From Acidobacteriota bacterium (GTDB lineage: Bacteria > Acidobacteriota > Vicinamibacteria > Vicinamibacterales > UBA2999), in the NCBI GenBank assembly GCA_963169195.1, contig CAUJDN010000033.1:1-64000 (forward strand): a DNA stretch of 64,000 nt. The letters run 5' to 3'. Every line of letters starts with the position of its first letter. Positions within the stretch are counted from its first letter, which is position 1. The notes under the pieces are model-generated. The model saw only the letters and a program-made list of their open reading frames with translations. It was not told the origin of the DNA and did no database searches. Shown here piece by piece: positions 51,390-60,381 of the stretch. The position numbers were made by a program, and so were the translations under genes.

Positions 51390-52277
51390 ATGCGCTTCTT
51401 CGGGCCCCTGCTCCTCGTGCTGATCCTCCCGGTCCCCTCGTTCGCCTGGGGGTTCGAGGCGCACAAGCTGATTGCCGACCGCGCCATCGCGCTGCTGCCC
51501 GCGCCGTTGAGGCCGCTGTTCGAGGAGCGGCGGGTGTTCATCGTGGAGCGCTCGATCGATCCGGACCTGTGGCGCACCGCCGGGTTCGAGTCCGAGCCGC
51601 CGAACCACTTCCTCGACATGGACCACGAGGCCTTCGGGCCCTACCCGTTCGAGGCGCTGCCCCGCGACTACGATGCCGCCGTGCAGAGGTTCGGGCGCGA
51701 GTTCGTGCACCGGCAGGGGCTGCTGCCGTGGCGCGTGCAGGAGTTCTACGGGCAGCTGCAGCGCGCCTTCGAGTCGCTCAAGCGGCAGAACCCTCCGGCG
51801 TACGTGCTCGACGACATCGCCTTCTACACCGCCATCCTCTTCCACTACGTGTCCGACGGGCACGTGCCGCTCCATGCCGTCGTGAACTACGACGGCCAGC
51901 TGACGAACCAGCACGGGCTGCACGGCCGGTGGGAGAGCGATCTGTTCGAGCGGAACCGCGCGGCGCTGACGATTGCCCCGGCGGCACCGCACGCGGTGTC
52001 GGACCCCCGCGCGTTCATGTTCGACGTGCTCCTGGCGTCCAACCGCGCGTCCGGAGCGGTGTTCGACGCGGACCGCAAGGCATCCGAGGGCCGCGAGTTC
52101 TACGACGACCAGTACTTCGAGGCCTTCAAGGCTGCGGCGTTGCCCGGCCTTGAGCGCCGCCTGAACGACTCGATCTCGGCGGTGGCGGCCGTCATCACCG
52201 GTGCGTGGGAGCAGGCCGGCCGCCCGACGGTGCCGACGCGGCTGGCGCGAACGCCGCGGCGCATCCGTCGTCCATAG
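51390..52277 (+). CDS. Exported S1/P1 nuclease / phospholipase C-like zinc enzyme
   Basis: 295 residues. Signal peptide ending PSFA, so that the mature protein starts with Trp (WGFEAHKLIADRA), as in S1/P1 nucleases and Bacillus phospholipase C where the N-terminal Trp binds zinc. Further ligands: HFLDMDHE and HYVSDGHVPLHAVVNYDG. These trinuclear-zinc enzymes cut single-stranded nucleic acids or phospholipids. Substrate not clear. Positioned between DUF457 and KHE1-like genes. Confidence 0.85.
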   Translation: MRFFGPLLLVLILPVPSFAWGFEAHKLIADRAIALLPAPLRPLFEERRVFIVERSIDPDLWRTAGFESEPPNHFLDMDHEAFGPYPFEALPRDYDAAVQRFGREFVHRQGLLPWRVQEFYGQLQRAFESLKRQNPPAYVLDDIAFYTAILFHYVSDGHVPLHAVVNYDGQLTNQHGLHGRWESDLFERNRAALTIAPAAPHAVSDPRAFMFDVLLASNRASGAVFDADRKASEGREFYDDQYFEAFKAAALPGLERRLNDSISAVAAVITGAWEQAGRPTVPTRLARTPRRIRRP

Positions 52278-52281
52278 AAGT

Positions 52282-52965
52282 GTGAACGTCTACCTCATTC
52301 CCCTGGGCCCCGGCCGGCTCGAGCCCTACTTCGAGCACGAAGATCAGGACGAGGCGGCGCCCGCAGGCGACCAGCCCCCGGGCCTGTTCGCCCGGATGAG
52401 CGCACGCTTCTCCGCGATGATCCGCGACGCGGAGCGCGAGCGTCACGAGCGCACCCATGCGGCGCCCTCGACGGTCCTGGCGCGCGTGCGGCACAAGCTG
52501 CTGGGGTGGGTGGCCGAACGTGTTGCCGAGCAGCGCCTGCTGTGGCACCTGCGGCGGGTGGACGAGGCCACGCTGCACGTCCCGGACACGATGGACCGGG
52601 ATGCGGGGTTCCGGGACTTCCGGGCGCTCCTGCAGAAGGATCACGATCGGCACCTGCGCCTGATGCTGCTGCACCTGCTGGGCCTCGTCGCGTCGGCGCC
52701 GTTCATGGTCGTGCCCGGGCCCAACCTCTTCGGCTACTTCTTCACGTTCACCGTGGTCGGGCACTTCCTCGCGTTTCGCGGTGCGCGGCGCGGGCTGTCC
52801 GGCGTGCGCTGGACGGTGATGCCAAGCGCCGGACTCTCCACGCTCGGACGCGCCCTGTCGGCGCCGGGGCCCGAGCGTTATCGGCTCATTCACGAGGCGG
52901 GCGAACACCTGCAACTGCCGCGCCTGGCGCGGTTCGTGGAGCGGATGGCCGCTCCATCCGCGTGA
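52282..52965 (+). CDS. Mitochondrial K+-H+ exchange-related (KHE1-like) family protein
   Basis: 227 residues. It begins [20 protein letters not shown], has a charged middle with [19 protein letters not shown] and a hydrophobic part [20 protein letters not shown] then [18 protein letters not shown]. This order resembles the KHE1-related family known from yeast mitochondria and some bacteria; the call rests on recall of that pattern. GTG start at 52282 right after the upstream stop. Two membrane-associated helices likely. Role uncertain. Confidence 0.6.
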   Translation: MNVYLIPLGPGRLEPYFEHEDQDEAAPAGDQPPGLFARMSARFSAMIRDAERERHERTHAAPSTVLARVRHKLLGWVAERVAEQRLLWHLRRVDEATLHVPDTMDRDAGFRDFRALLQKDHDRHLRLMLLHLLGLVASAPFMVVPGPNLFGYFFTFTVVGHFLAFRGARRGLSGVRWTVMPSAGLSTLGRALSAPGPERYRLIHEAGEHLQLPRLARFVERMAAPSA

Positions 52966-52971
52966 TATTCT
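52966..52971 (+). promoter_or_regulatory. Extended -10 element, leaderless lpxD
   Basis: TATTCT with TG one base upstream (the TG belongs to the previous stop), seven bases before GTG 52979. Confidence 0.6.
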
Positions 52972-52978
52972 CGACGCC

Positions 52979-54022
52979 GTGACCCTAGGCGACCTGGCCG
53001 CCGCGCTCGGCTGCCCGCTCGAAGGCAACGGCAGCGCCGACATCGTGCGGGTGGCCAGGATCGAGGAGGCCGGCCCCGGGGATCTCACCTTCCTCGTCAA
53101 CATGAAGTACGCGCACGCGCTGGCGGCGACGCGCGCGTCGGCCGTGATTGCCGCGCCCGGGGTGGGTGGCGCTCCGTGCGCCGTCATCAGGAGCACGGAG
53201 CCCTACGTGACGCTGGCGCGCGCGGTGGCGATGCTGGCCCCGCCGGACCGGCCCGAGGTGGGCGTCCATCCCCTGGCCGCCGTGGACCCGTCGGCCGACG
53301 TGGCGCCATCGGCCTCGGTGGGTCCGTTTGCCGTGGTGGCCGCCCGCGCCCGCGTGGGCGCGCGCACGATCCTGCACCCGCACGTGGTCATCGGGGCCGG
53401 CGCCGTCGTCGGGCCCGACTGCGTGCTGCACGCGCACGTCTCAATCCGGGAGCGGTGCGCGCTGGGGGCACGGGTCGTGGTGCAGGACGGCGCGGTCGTC
53501 GGAAGCGATGGGTTCGGATTTGCCACCGCGGCTGACGGGACGCACGTGAAGATCCCCCAGTTGGCGCCGGTCGTCATCGAGGACGACGTGGAGATCGGGG
53601 CGAACACGACGATCGACCGGCCTGCGGTGGGCGAAACCCGTGTGGGGGCGGGCACCAAGATCGACAACCTGGTGCAGATCGCGCACGGGGTCCGCGTCGG
53701 TCGGCACACGCTGCTGGCCGCCCAGGTCGGCATCGCCGGCAGCACGACCGTGGGGGACTCGGTGATGCTCGGCGGGCAGGTGGGTGTCACCGGCCATGTG
53801 GCGATCGGCGACCACGTCAAGGCGGTGGCGAAGACGGGCATCACCAACTCGGTGGACGCAGGCGGGTTCGTGTCGGGCTACCCGGCGATTCCGAACATGG
53901 AGTGGCGGCGGGCGTCGGCCGTGTTCCGCACGCTGCCCGAGATGCGCAAGCGTCTGAAGGACCTCGAGCAGCGGCTCGAGGCGCTGGAAGGGAAGCCGGG
54001 TTCACCCGCATGCGGCGATTGA
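52979..54022 (+). CDS. lpxD: UDP-3-O-acylglucosamine N-acyltransferase LpxD
   Basis: 347 residues. N-terminal uridine-binding domain (about 1-100: [31 protein letters not shown]), then a left-handed beta-helix of hexapeptide repeats (about 105-300) with the catalytic His in [20 protein letters not shown], and a C-terminal helix. LpxD adds the N-linked acyl chain in lipid A synthesis. GTG start; leaderless -10. The next gene starts within its last codons. Confidence 0.95.
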   Translation: MTLGDLAAALGCPLEGNGSADIVRVARIEEAGPGDLTFLVNMKYAHALAATRASAVIAAPGVGGAPCAVIRSTEPYVTLARAVAMLAPPDRPEVGVHPLAAVDPSADVAPSASVGPFAVVAARARVGARTILHPHVVIGAGAVVGPDCVLHAHVSIRERCALGARVVVQDGAVVGSDGFGFATAADGTHVKIPQLAPVVIEDDVEIGANTTIDRPAVGETRVGAGTKIDNLVQIAHGVRVGRHTLLAAQVGIAGSTTVGDSVMLGGQVGVTGHVAIGDHVKAVAKTGITNSVDAGGFVSGYPAIPNMEWRRASAVFRTLPEMRKRLKDLEQRLEALEGKPGSPACGD

Positions 54023-55377
54023 TGAGGCGTGGGATGGCGGTGGTGGCGGCGGCGCTCGTGTGGGGCGCCTCCACGTCGGCGGCGTCGCGGCCGCCGAAGT
54101 TCGTCTATCAGCGGCTGCAGCTGCCCAACGGCCTGACGGCGGTCCTGCACCAGGACCGTTCCACCCCGATCGTCAACGTCCAGCTCTGGTATCACGTGGG
54201 CTCGAAGGACGAGCGGCCCGGCCGGACCGGGTTCGCGCACCTCTTCGAGCACCTCATGTTCAAGGGCTCGCGCAACGTCGAGCCCGAGCAGCACACCTCC
54301 ATCGTGGCGTCGGTGGGTGGGCAGGCCAACGCCTACACGAACGAGGACACCACGGTGTTCTGGCAGACGGTGCCGTCGCAGTTCCTGCCGCTCGTCCTCT
54401 GGATGGAGGCCGACCGCATGGCGACGCTGCGCATCGACGAGGACACCTTCGTGCGGGAGCGCGAGGTCGTGAAGGAAGAGCGCCGCATGCGGGTCGAGAA
54501 CCAGCCGTACGGCCGGTTGAACGAGATCATCTACGAGCAGGCGTTCACACAGCACCCCTACCGGCACCCGGTCATCGGCAGCATGGACGACCTGAACGCC
54601 GCGACCATCGACGACGTGCGCGACTTCTACGCCACGTACTACGTGCCGTCGAACGTCACCGTGGTCCTCTCGGGCGACTTCGACATGGACCAGGCCGTCG
54701 GCCTGGTGAACCAGTACCTGGGCCGCGTTCCCAAGGCCGGGCAGCCGGTGCCGCGCGACATCCCGCGCGAGCCGCCGCAGACGCAGGAGCGGCGCGCCGT
54801 CGTCGAGGACGCGGTGCCGCTGCCCGCGGTGGTCGTGGCGCACCACATCACCTACGACGGGCACCCGGACGCCTATCCGCTGCACATCGCCGCCAAGGTG
54901 CTGTCCGACGGCCAGAGCTCCCGCATCTACCGGACGCTCGTCTACGAGTCCGGCCTGGCCCTGACGGCCTTCGGGCAGGCCAATCTCATCGAGCACCCGA
55001 ACCTCTTCTACGCCGTGGCCATCGTCAACCCCGGGCAGACGCCGGCGGCCGTGGAGAAGGCGCTCATCGCGGAGCTCGATCGGATGAAGGCCGACGGCGT
55101 GACCCCCCGCGAGCTGCAGCGCTCGAAGAACCAGTTCGCGCGCGACTACATTCTGGGCCGCGAGACCGTGCAGCAGAAGGCCACGCACCTGGCGCACGCC
55201 GAGGTGCTGCACGCCGACATCACGACGGCGGACGGCGAGTTCGACATCTTCCAGAACATCACGCAGGCCGACGTCCAGCGCGTGGCGAAGACGTACTTCC
55301 GGCCCGAGACGCGCGTTGTCATTCACGTGATGCCGAAAGGGACGGGCGCGCAGGGTGCGGCGGAGGCGCGGCGATGA
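54010..55377 (+). CDS. M16-family zinc peptidase, catalytic subunit
   Basis: 455 residues. Signal peptide (about 1-24) then M16 halves. The inverted zinc motif is intact: [14 protein letters not shown] (HxxEH, about 76-80) with the distal Glu in [12 protein letters not shown]. RYxxP-like basic substrate-binding residues are near [10 protein letters not shown]. It is exported, unlike many M16 enzymes, and should pair with the next gene. ATG 54010 overlaps lpxD by 13 bases. Confidence 0.9.
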   Translation: MRRLMRRGMAVVAAALVWGASTSAASRPPKFVYQRLQLPNGLTAVLHQDRSTPIVNVQLWYHVGSKDERPGRTGFAHLFEHLMFKGSRNVEPEQHTSIVASVGGQANAYTNEDTTVFWQTVPSQFLPLVLWMEADRMATLRIDEDTFVREREVVKEERRMRVENQPYGRLNEIIYEQAFTQHPYRHPVIGSMDDLNAATIDDVRDFYATYYVPSNVTVVLSGDFDMDQAVGLVNQYLGRVPKAGQPVPRDIPREPPQTQERRAVVEDAVPLPAVVVAHHITYDGHPDAYPLHIAAKVLSDGQSSRIYRTLVYESGLALTAFGQANLIEHPNLFYAVAIVNPGQTPAAVEKALIAELDRMKADGVTPRELQRSKNQFARDYILGRETVQQKATHLAHAEVLHADITTADGEFDIFQNITQADVQRVAKTYFRPETRVVIHVMPKGTGAQGAAEARR

Positions 55378-56831
55378 GGACGTTCGTCGTCGCCGCGCTG
55401 TCGCTCACCGTGCTCACGTCGGTGGCCGTGGGGCAGGCTGCGCAGTCGTGGCCGCGCGAGTTCCCGCCGCGACCGCTCCAGCCTCGGCCGGTGACCTTCC
55501 CGGAGTTCGAAGTCCGCAAGATGGCCAACGGGCTGACGGTGGTGCTGGTGAGCCAGAACGAGCAACCCGCCATCAGCGTGCGGATGATCGTGCGGGCGGG
55601 CGCCGCACAGGATCCCAAGGGCAAGATGGGCCTGGCCATGCTCACCGCGACCCTGCTCGACCAGGGGGCGGGCGCCCGCACCGCGCAGCAGCTGGCCGAC
55701 GAGGTGGACTTCATCGGCGGACTGCTCGGCACCGGTGCAGGCACGGACCTGAGCTTCGTGAACACGGTGGTGATGAGGGACGACTACGCCACCGGCCTGG
55801 CGCTGATGGCCGACGTCGTGCGGCGTCCGACGTTCCTGTCCGAGGAAATCGAGCGGCAGCGCCAGCAGGCGCTGTCGGGCCTGAAGGTGGCGGCCGAGGA
55901 TCCGGACTCGGTGGCGGGCCTGGTCATCGACCGCCTGATCTTCGGGTTCCACCCGTACGGTCTGCCGGGGGCGGGCACCGCCGAGTCGCTGCAGTCACTG
56001 ACGCGTGACGACTTCGTGGAGTTCCACCGCCGGCACTTCGTCCCGAACAACGCGCTGGTGGCCGTGGTCGGCGACGTGACGCACGCCGACGCCATGGCGG
56101 GCATCGAGAGGTACTTTGGGGACTGGAAGCCCGGCGAGGTCCCGGCCTTCAATCCCATCGCGCCTCCCGAGCCGACGCGGCGGGTCATCGTGATCGATCG
56201 CCCCGACGCCGTGCAGACGGAGATCCGCCTGGGGCAGCTCGCCATCCCGCGCAGACACGCGGACTTCGACGCGCTCAACCAGGCGGTGAAGATCCTGGGC
56301 GGCGAGGGCGCCAACCGCCTGCAGCAGGTGCTCCGCAGCCAGCGCCAGCTCACCTACGGCGCCTCTGCCGACCTCGACAGCTACAAGTGGAGCGGCGCCA
56401 TCGTGGCCGACACCGACACGCAGACGGCGACGACGGCCGAGGCGTTGCGGCTCGCCGTCGACGAGTTCGCACGTCTGCAGCGCGAGCGCGTCGGTGAGAG
56501 CGAGCTGGAGGCGGCCCAGGACTACACCGTCGGGCATTTCCCCCTCACCATCGAGACGCCGGACCAGATTGCGACGCAGGTGCTGAACCAGCTGTTCTAC
56601 GAGCTCCCGGTCGACGACCTGCCGAAGTACCGCGAGCGAATCCTGGGCGTCACCCCCGACGATGTCCAGCGGGTGGCCCGCGCCTTCGTGCGGCCGGACC
56701 GGCTGTCGGTCGTGCTCGTCGGCAACGCCAGCCAGTTCGTGGACAGCCTGAAGGGCATTGGTTTCGCCGAGTACGAGCGCATTCCCATCGACCGCGTCGA
56801 TCTGCTCTCGGCCGACCTGAAGAAGCCGTGA
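55374..56831 (+). CDS. M16-family protein, non-catalytic partner
   Basis: 485 residues: signal peptide (about 1-20), M16 halves. The zinc motif is absent: where HxxEH should be, the protein reads GLAMLTATLLDQG. The glycine-rich loop and the second-half RQLTYGASADLDSY remain. It should form a heterodimer with the preceding active subunit, like the alpha and beta subunits of mitochondrial processing peptidase. Overlap ATGA with its partner. Confidence 0.9.
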   Translation: MRTFVVAALSLTVLTSVAVGQAAQSWPREFPPRPLQPRPVTFPEFEVRKMANGLTVVLVSQNEQPAISVRMIVRAGAAQDPKGKMGLAMLTATLLDQGAGARTAQQLADEVDFIGGLLGTGAGTDLSFVNTVVMRDDYATGLALMADVVRRPTFLSEEIERQRQQALSGLKVAAEDPDSVAGLVIDRLIFGFHPYGLPGAGTAESLQSLTRDDFVEFHRRHFVPNNALVAVVGDVTHADAMAGIERYFGDWKPGEVPAFNPIAPPEPTRRVIVIDRPDAVQTEIRLGQLAIPRRHADFDALNQAVKILGGEGANRLQQVLRSQRQLTYGASADLDSYKWSGAIVADTDTQTATTAEALRLAVDEFARLQRERVGESELEAAQDYTVGHFPLTIETPDQIATQVLNQLFYELPVDDLPKYRERILGVTPDDVQRVARAFVRPDRLSVVLVGNASQFVDSLKGIGFAEYERIPIDRVDLLSADLKKP

Positions 56832-58024
56832 AGGTGATGATCTCGTGCGGCGAGCCGTCCGGCGATCTCTATGCCGGCGCGCTGGTTCGCGCCCTCGCCG
56901 CGCGCGACCCCGAGCTGCAGGCGTTCGGCCTCGGCGGCGAGCGCCTGGCCGCCGCCGGGGCGCGGCTCGTGGCCGATTTCCACGGACTGTCGGTGACGGG
57001 CCTCACCGAGGCGCTGAAGGTCCTGCCTCGCTCGTGGGCGACCTACAGACAGCTCGTGGCGGCCGCGCGTGACGAGCGCCCGGACGTGCTCGTCCTCGTC
57101 GACTATCCCGACTTCAACTTCAGGCTCATGCGCGCCGTGAAGGCCCTGGGCGTGCCCATCGTCTACTACATCAGCCCACAGCTCTGGGCGTGGCGCGCCG
57201 GGCGCATGAGAACGATGAAGGCGCTGGTGGATCGGGTGCTCGTCATCTTCCCCTTCGAGGAGGCGATCTACCACGGGGAGGGCGTGGACGTGGCCTTCGT
57301 CGGCCATCCGCTGCTCGAGATGGTGGCGCCGTCGGCGGACCGGCCGACGCTGGCGCGGCGCTTCGGGCTCGATCCGGCGCGGCCCGTCGTGGCGCTCCTG
57401 CCCGGCAGCCGCGCCAACGAGCTGGAGCGGCTGGGGCCGATCCTGGCCGACGCCCGCGCGCGGATTGCCGCCCGCGTGCCGGGCGCCCAGTTTCTCGTCG
57501 CTCGCGCTCCGCACCTGGCGGACCGGTGGTTCGCGGCGTTCGAGGAGGCCGGCGCGGCAGCCCCGGTCTCCCGTCCATCCGCATCGGGTGGGGATCGCCG
57601 GGACCTCGGTCCCGTCCCCACCCGCATCGTCGAGGGGCAGACCGACGACGTGTTGAGCGTGAGCGATGTCGTGCTCACGGCCTCGGGTACGGCCACGGTG
57701 CAGACGGCCATGCACGGCAAGCCGATGGTGGTGCTCTACAGACTGTCGCCGCTCACATACAGGCTGGGCAAGCCGCTGGCGAAGGTGGACATGTACGCGA
57801 TGGTGAACCTCATCGCCGGCCGGCGCGTCGTGCGGGAACTGATTCAGGATGAGTGCACCGTGGAGGCCGTGGCAGACGAGGCCGTCAGCCTGCTCACCGA
57901 CGCGGCGAAGCGGGACGCCATGTCGCGGGCGCTGGCCGAGGTGAAGGCCGCGCTCGGTGGCCCGGGCGCCAGCGGCCGGGCGGCGGACGCCGTCGTGGAC
58001 CTCGTCAGGCGGGTGCGCGGTTAG
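56828..58024 (+). CDS. lpxB: Lipid-A-disaccharide synthase LpxB
   Basis: 398 residues of the GT19 family. SCGEPSGDLYAGALV (about 5-19), VLVDYPDFNFRL, YYISPQLWAWRAGRM, FVGHPLLE, ALLPGSRANELERL and TASGTATVQTAMHGKPMVVLYR are conserved. LpxB condenses UDP-diacylglucosamine with lipid X. An insertion of about 20 residues (about 247-265, PSASGGDRRDLGPVP) is encoded by a strong palindrome. GTG start overlaps the M16 stop (GTGA). Confidence 0.95.
   Translation: MKVMISCGEPSGDLYAGALVRALAARDPELQAFGLGGERLAAAGARLVADFHGLSVTGLTEALKVLPRSWATYRQLVAAARDERPDVLVLVDYPDFNFRLMRAVKALGVPIVYYISPQLWAWRAGRMRTMKALVDRVLVIFPFEEAIYHGEGVDVAFVGHPLLEMVAPSADRPTLARRFGLDPARPVVALLPGSRANELERLGPILADARARIAARVPGAQFLVARAPHLADRWFAAFEEAGAAAPVSRPSASGGDRRDLGPVPTRIVEGQTDDVLSVSDVVLTASGTATVQTAMHGKPMVVLYRLSPLTYRLGKPLAKVDMYAMVNLIAGRRVVRELIQDECTVEAVADEAVSLLTDAAKRDAMSRALAEVKAALGGPGASGRAADAVVDLVRRVRG
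57586..57623. repeat. Palindromic element inside lpxB
   Basis: Outer arms 57586-57594 and 57615-57623 are perfect 9-bp complements. Inner arms 57599-57605 and 57608-57614 are perfect 7-bp complements with a 2-base loop; a 4-base bulge lies on the left. It codes for a segment that looks inserted relative to LpxB. Confidence 0.7.
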
Positions 58025-58136
58025 CCCACGGGGCGGGTGGCGGCCGGCCCGCACCGCGATCGCCCGGTGCGCCGATCCCCGGCCTCGCCGCGGCCTGTCG
58101 GGACAATCTGCGGCTGTATCCGGCGCTGCGTCCCGC

Positions 58137-58142
58137 TACACT
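58137..58142 (+). promoter_or_regulatory. -10 element, leaderless start of the 58149 operon
   Basis: TACACT six bases before ATG 58149 without a Shine-Dalgarno; it should drive the whole overlapping operon to 62634. Confidence 0.6.
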
Positions 58143-58148
58143 CACTGG

Positions 58149-58685
58149 ATGCGTGCCCTCGTCGCCATCCTCGTCCTGGCCAGCGGCCTGCCGCTCTCGG
58201 CCATCACCGTCCAACCGCTGTCGTTCGTCGAGCTCGTGGACGACTCGATGGCCATCGTCCACGGCCGCGTGACGGAGGTGCACGGGCAGTGGACCGCGGA
58301 CCGGCGCGGCATCGAGAGCCTGATCCGTGTCGAGGCCTTCGACTATTTCAAGGGAGACCTTGGGGCGGCGATCACCGTACGGGTTCCCGGCGGGCAGGTG
58401 GGAACCTTCGTCAACCTCCTCCCCGGGGCCGCCCGCTTCTCGGCGGGGGACCGCGTGGTGCTGTTCCTGAAGGCGACGGGCCCCTCCATTCCCATCGTCA
58501 CGGGCACGACGCAGGGCGTGTTCCGCGTGACCGCCGATCCACGGTCGGGCGACCTGGTGGTCGTTCCTCCGATCCTCGGCACCGAGGGGGCGCCCGGGCG
58601 CCTGGTGCGCGGGGATGCCGCGCGCCGGCCCATGTCGATGGCGGCATTCGGGGCGGCCGTTCGCAGCGTGCAGGTGGCCCGATGA
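58149..58685 (+). CDS. Exported protein, unknown function
   Basis: 178 residues. Signal peptide (about 1-18), then a beta-rich domain with SFVELVDDSMAIVHGRVTEV, GDLGAAITVRVPGGQVG and SAGDRVVLFLKATGP. Similar proteins often stand before matrixin-type proteases, but I know no function. Its stop overlaps the protease start (ATGA), so the two are probably made together. Confidence 0.7.
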   Translation: MRALVAILVLASGLPLSAITVQPLSFVELVDDSMAIVHGRVTEVHGQWTADRRGIESLIRVEAFDYFKGDLGAAITVRVPGGQVGTFVNLLPGAARFSAGDRVVLFLKATGPSIPIVTGTTQGVFRVTADPRSGDLVVVPPILGTEGAPGRLVRGDAARRPMSMAAFGAAVRSVQVAR

Positions 58686-59677
58686 CGCGCGTCGTGGCGT
58701 TCGCGATGGTCGTGGTGACCGCGCTGGCCCATCCAGCGCCCGCACTGGCGTACCTGAAGTTCGGCTTCCGCATCGGTGACCGCACCGTGGACGTGAGGTG
58801 GTCGATGGCCCCGGTGCCCTACTTCGTCAACGAACGTGACGGTCCGGGCGTGACCTCGGCCGAGTTCCGCGATGCCGTCGCCGGCGCGGCCGTGACGTGG
58901 CAGGCTGTTGCCGGCACGACGATCGGGTTCCAGTACCAGGGCTTCACGGTCGCGCCACCGGCCGGGATGGACGGGCGCAACACGCTGGGATTTCTCGACC
59001 GGCCCGATCTGGACCGGGTGCTGGGGTCGACCAGCCTGCTCCTCGATGCGGCGACGGGATCGCTGATCGAAGCGGACGTCTTCTTCAACACGCGGTTCCC
59101 ATGGTCCGCGGCCCCTCAGGGCGTGCCCGGCCGCGTGGACATCGCATCGGTGGTGCTGCACGAGTTCGGGCACTTCCTCGGGCTGGGCCACTCGGCGATC
59201 GGCGAGACCGAGCGGATCGCGACCGGCGGCCGCCGCGTGCTGGGCTCGGGTGCGGTGATGTTTCCCATCGCGCTCACCCCGGGCTCCGTGTCCGATCGCA
59301 CGCTGCAGGCCGATGACACCGCCGCCGCGATGGATTTGTATGCCGTGGAGGCCGATCGCGGCGAGACCGGCAGTATCCGCGGGCGGGTCGTGAAGCACGG
59401 CCGCGGCGTCTTTGGCGCGCACGTCGTCGCGTTCAACCCGGCGACCGGGTCCCTCGTGGGCGGATTCACGCTGAGCGCCGACGGCCAGTTCGTCATCGCG
59501 GCCCTCGTGCCGGGCCCGTACATCATCAGGGTCGAGCCCCTCGACGATGCGGACGTGGAGAGCTTCCTGTCGGGCGAGGTGGACGTGGATTTCAAGGTGG
59601 CCTACGCCCCACGGATGGTCGTGGCACCGCGAGGGGGATCGTCCGGCGACGTGGCAATCACGGTGGAGCCGAAGTGA
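58682..59677 (+). CDS. Matrixin-family (M10) metalloprotease, exported
   Basis: 331 residues: signal peptide (about 1-23), catalytic domain with the metzincin motif VVLHEFGHFLGLGH (about 157-170) and the Met-turn SGAVMFPIA, then a carboxypeptidase-regulatory-like beta domain (about 235-310: SIRGRVVKHGRGVFGAHVVA). It should cut proteins outside the inner membrane. No propeptide cysteine switch was seen. Confidence 0.9.
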   Translation: MTRVVAFAMVVVTALAHPAPALAYLKFGFRIGDRTVDVRWSMAPVPYFVNERDGPGVTSAEFRDAVAGAAVTWQAVAGTTIGFQYQGFTVAPPAGMDGRNTLGFLDRPDLDRVLGSTSLLLDAATGSLIEADVFFNTRFPWSAAPQGVPGRVDIASVVLHEFGHFLGLGHSAIGETERIATGGRRVLGSGAVMFPIALTPGSVSDRTLQADDTAAAMDLYAVEADRGETGSIRGRVVKHGRGVFGAHVVAFNPATGSLVGGFTLSADGQFVIAALVPGPYIIRVEPLDDADVESFLSGEVDVDFKVAYAPRMVVAPRGGSSGDVAITVEPK

Positions 59678-60381
59678 GCGGCGCGCGACTTCGTGCCGTC
59701 GCCAGGCTGCTCTGTGGCTGCCTGTGCATCGCCGGGACGGCGCAGGCGCAAGGGGGCCGCGAGGGGCCATCGCTTCGGCGGCACCACGTGACGCTGACCG
59801 GCGGCGTCACATGGACGGGCGGCTACGCCATCGGGGATGCGACGGCCCAGCTTCGCGGCAACGCGGTCGGCACGAGCGCCCCGCCGTTCACGCTGTTCCG
59901 GGCCGAGTCGGCGATCGACGGCGCGGCGGGCGTCGAGGCGCGCGTCGGCTACGCCCTCGCGCGGCACCTCTCGATCGAGGTCGGCCTCGCCCACGCGAGG
60001 CCCGGCATCACGACCGAACTGTCGCAGGACGAGGAGGCGTCGCCCATGGCGATCGACGCGGAGCGGCTGGCGCAGTACGTGATCGACGTGGCGGCGGCGT
60101 GGCAACTGCCGCGCCCCGCCGCGGGCCGCCTTCGACCATTCGTCGCGGGCGGGGTCGGCTACCTCCGGCAGCTGTACGACGAGCGCACGCTCGTCGAGAC
60201 AGGCCGCATCTACTACGTCGGCGGTGGTGCCCGCTACTGGCTGCGCGGGGGCGACGGCCGGCAGCGCTCGCTGGGGCTTCGCGGCGATGTGCGGGCGACG
60301 TTCCGGCAGGACGGCGTGGATTTCGAGGGCAGGACCCGCGTGTGGCCCGCGATGTCGGTGATGATGTTCTGGGAACCATGA
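59674..60381 (+). CDS. Outer-membrane beta-barrel-type protein
   Basis: 235 residues. Signal peptide ending AQAQ, then alternating strands with aromatic ends (GVEARVGYALARHLSIEVGL, FVAGGVGYLRQLYDE, YYVGGGARYWLRGG, MSVMMFW). This looks like a small eight- to ten-strand barrel. No precise family. GTG start overlaps the protease stop (GTGA); its stop overlaps the ABC start (ATGA). Confidence 0.72.
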   Translation: MSGARLRAVARLLCGCLCIAGTAQAQGGREGPSLRRHHVTLTGGVTWTGGYAIGDATAQLRGNAVGTSAPPFTLFRAESAIDGAAGVEARVGYALARHLSIEVGLAHARPGITTELSQDEEASPMAIDAERLAQYVIDVAAAWQLPRPAAGRLRPFVAGGVGYLRQLYDERTLVETGRIYYVGGGARYWLRGGDGRQRSLGLRGDVRATFRQDGVDFEGRTRVWPAMSVMMFWEP

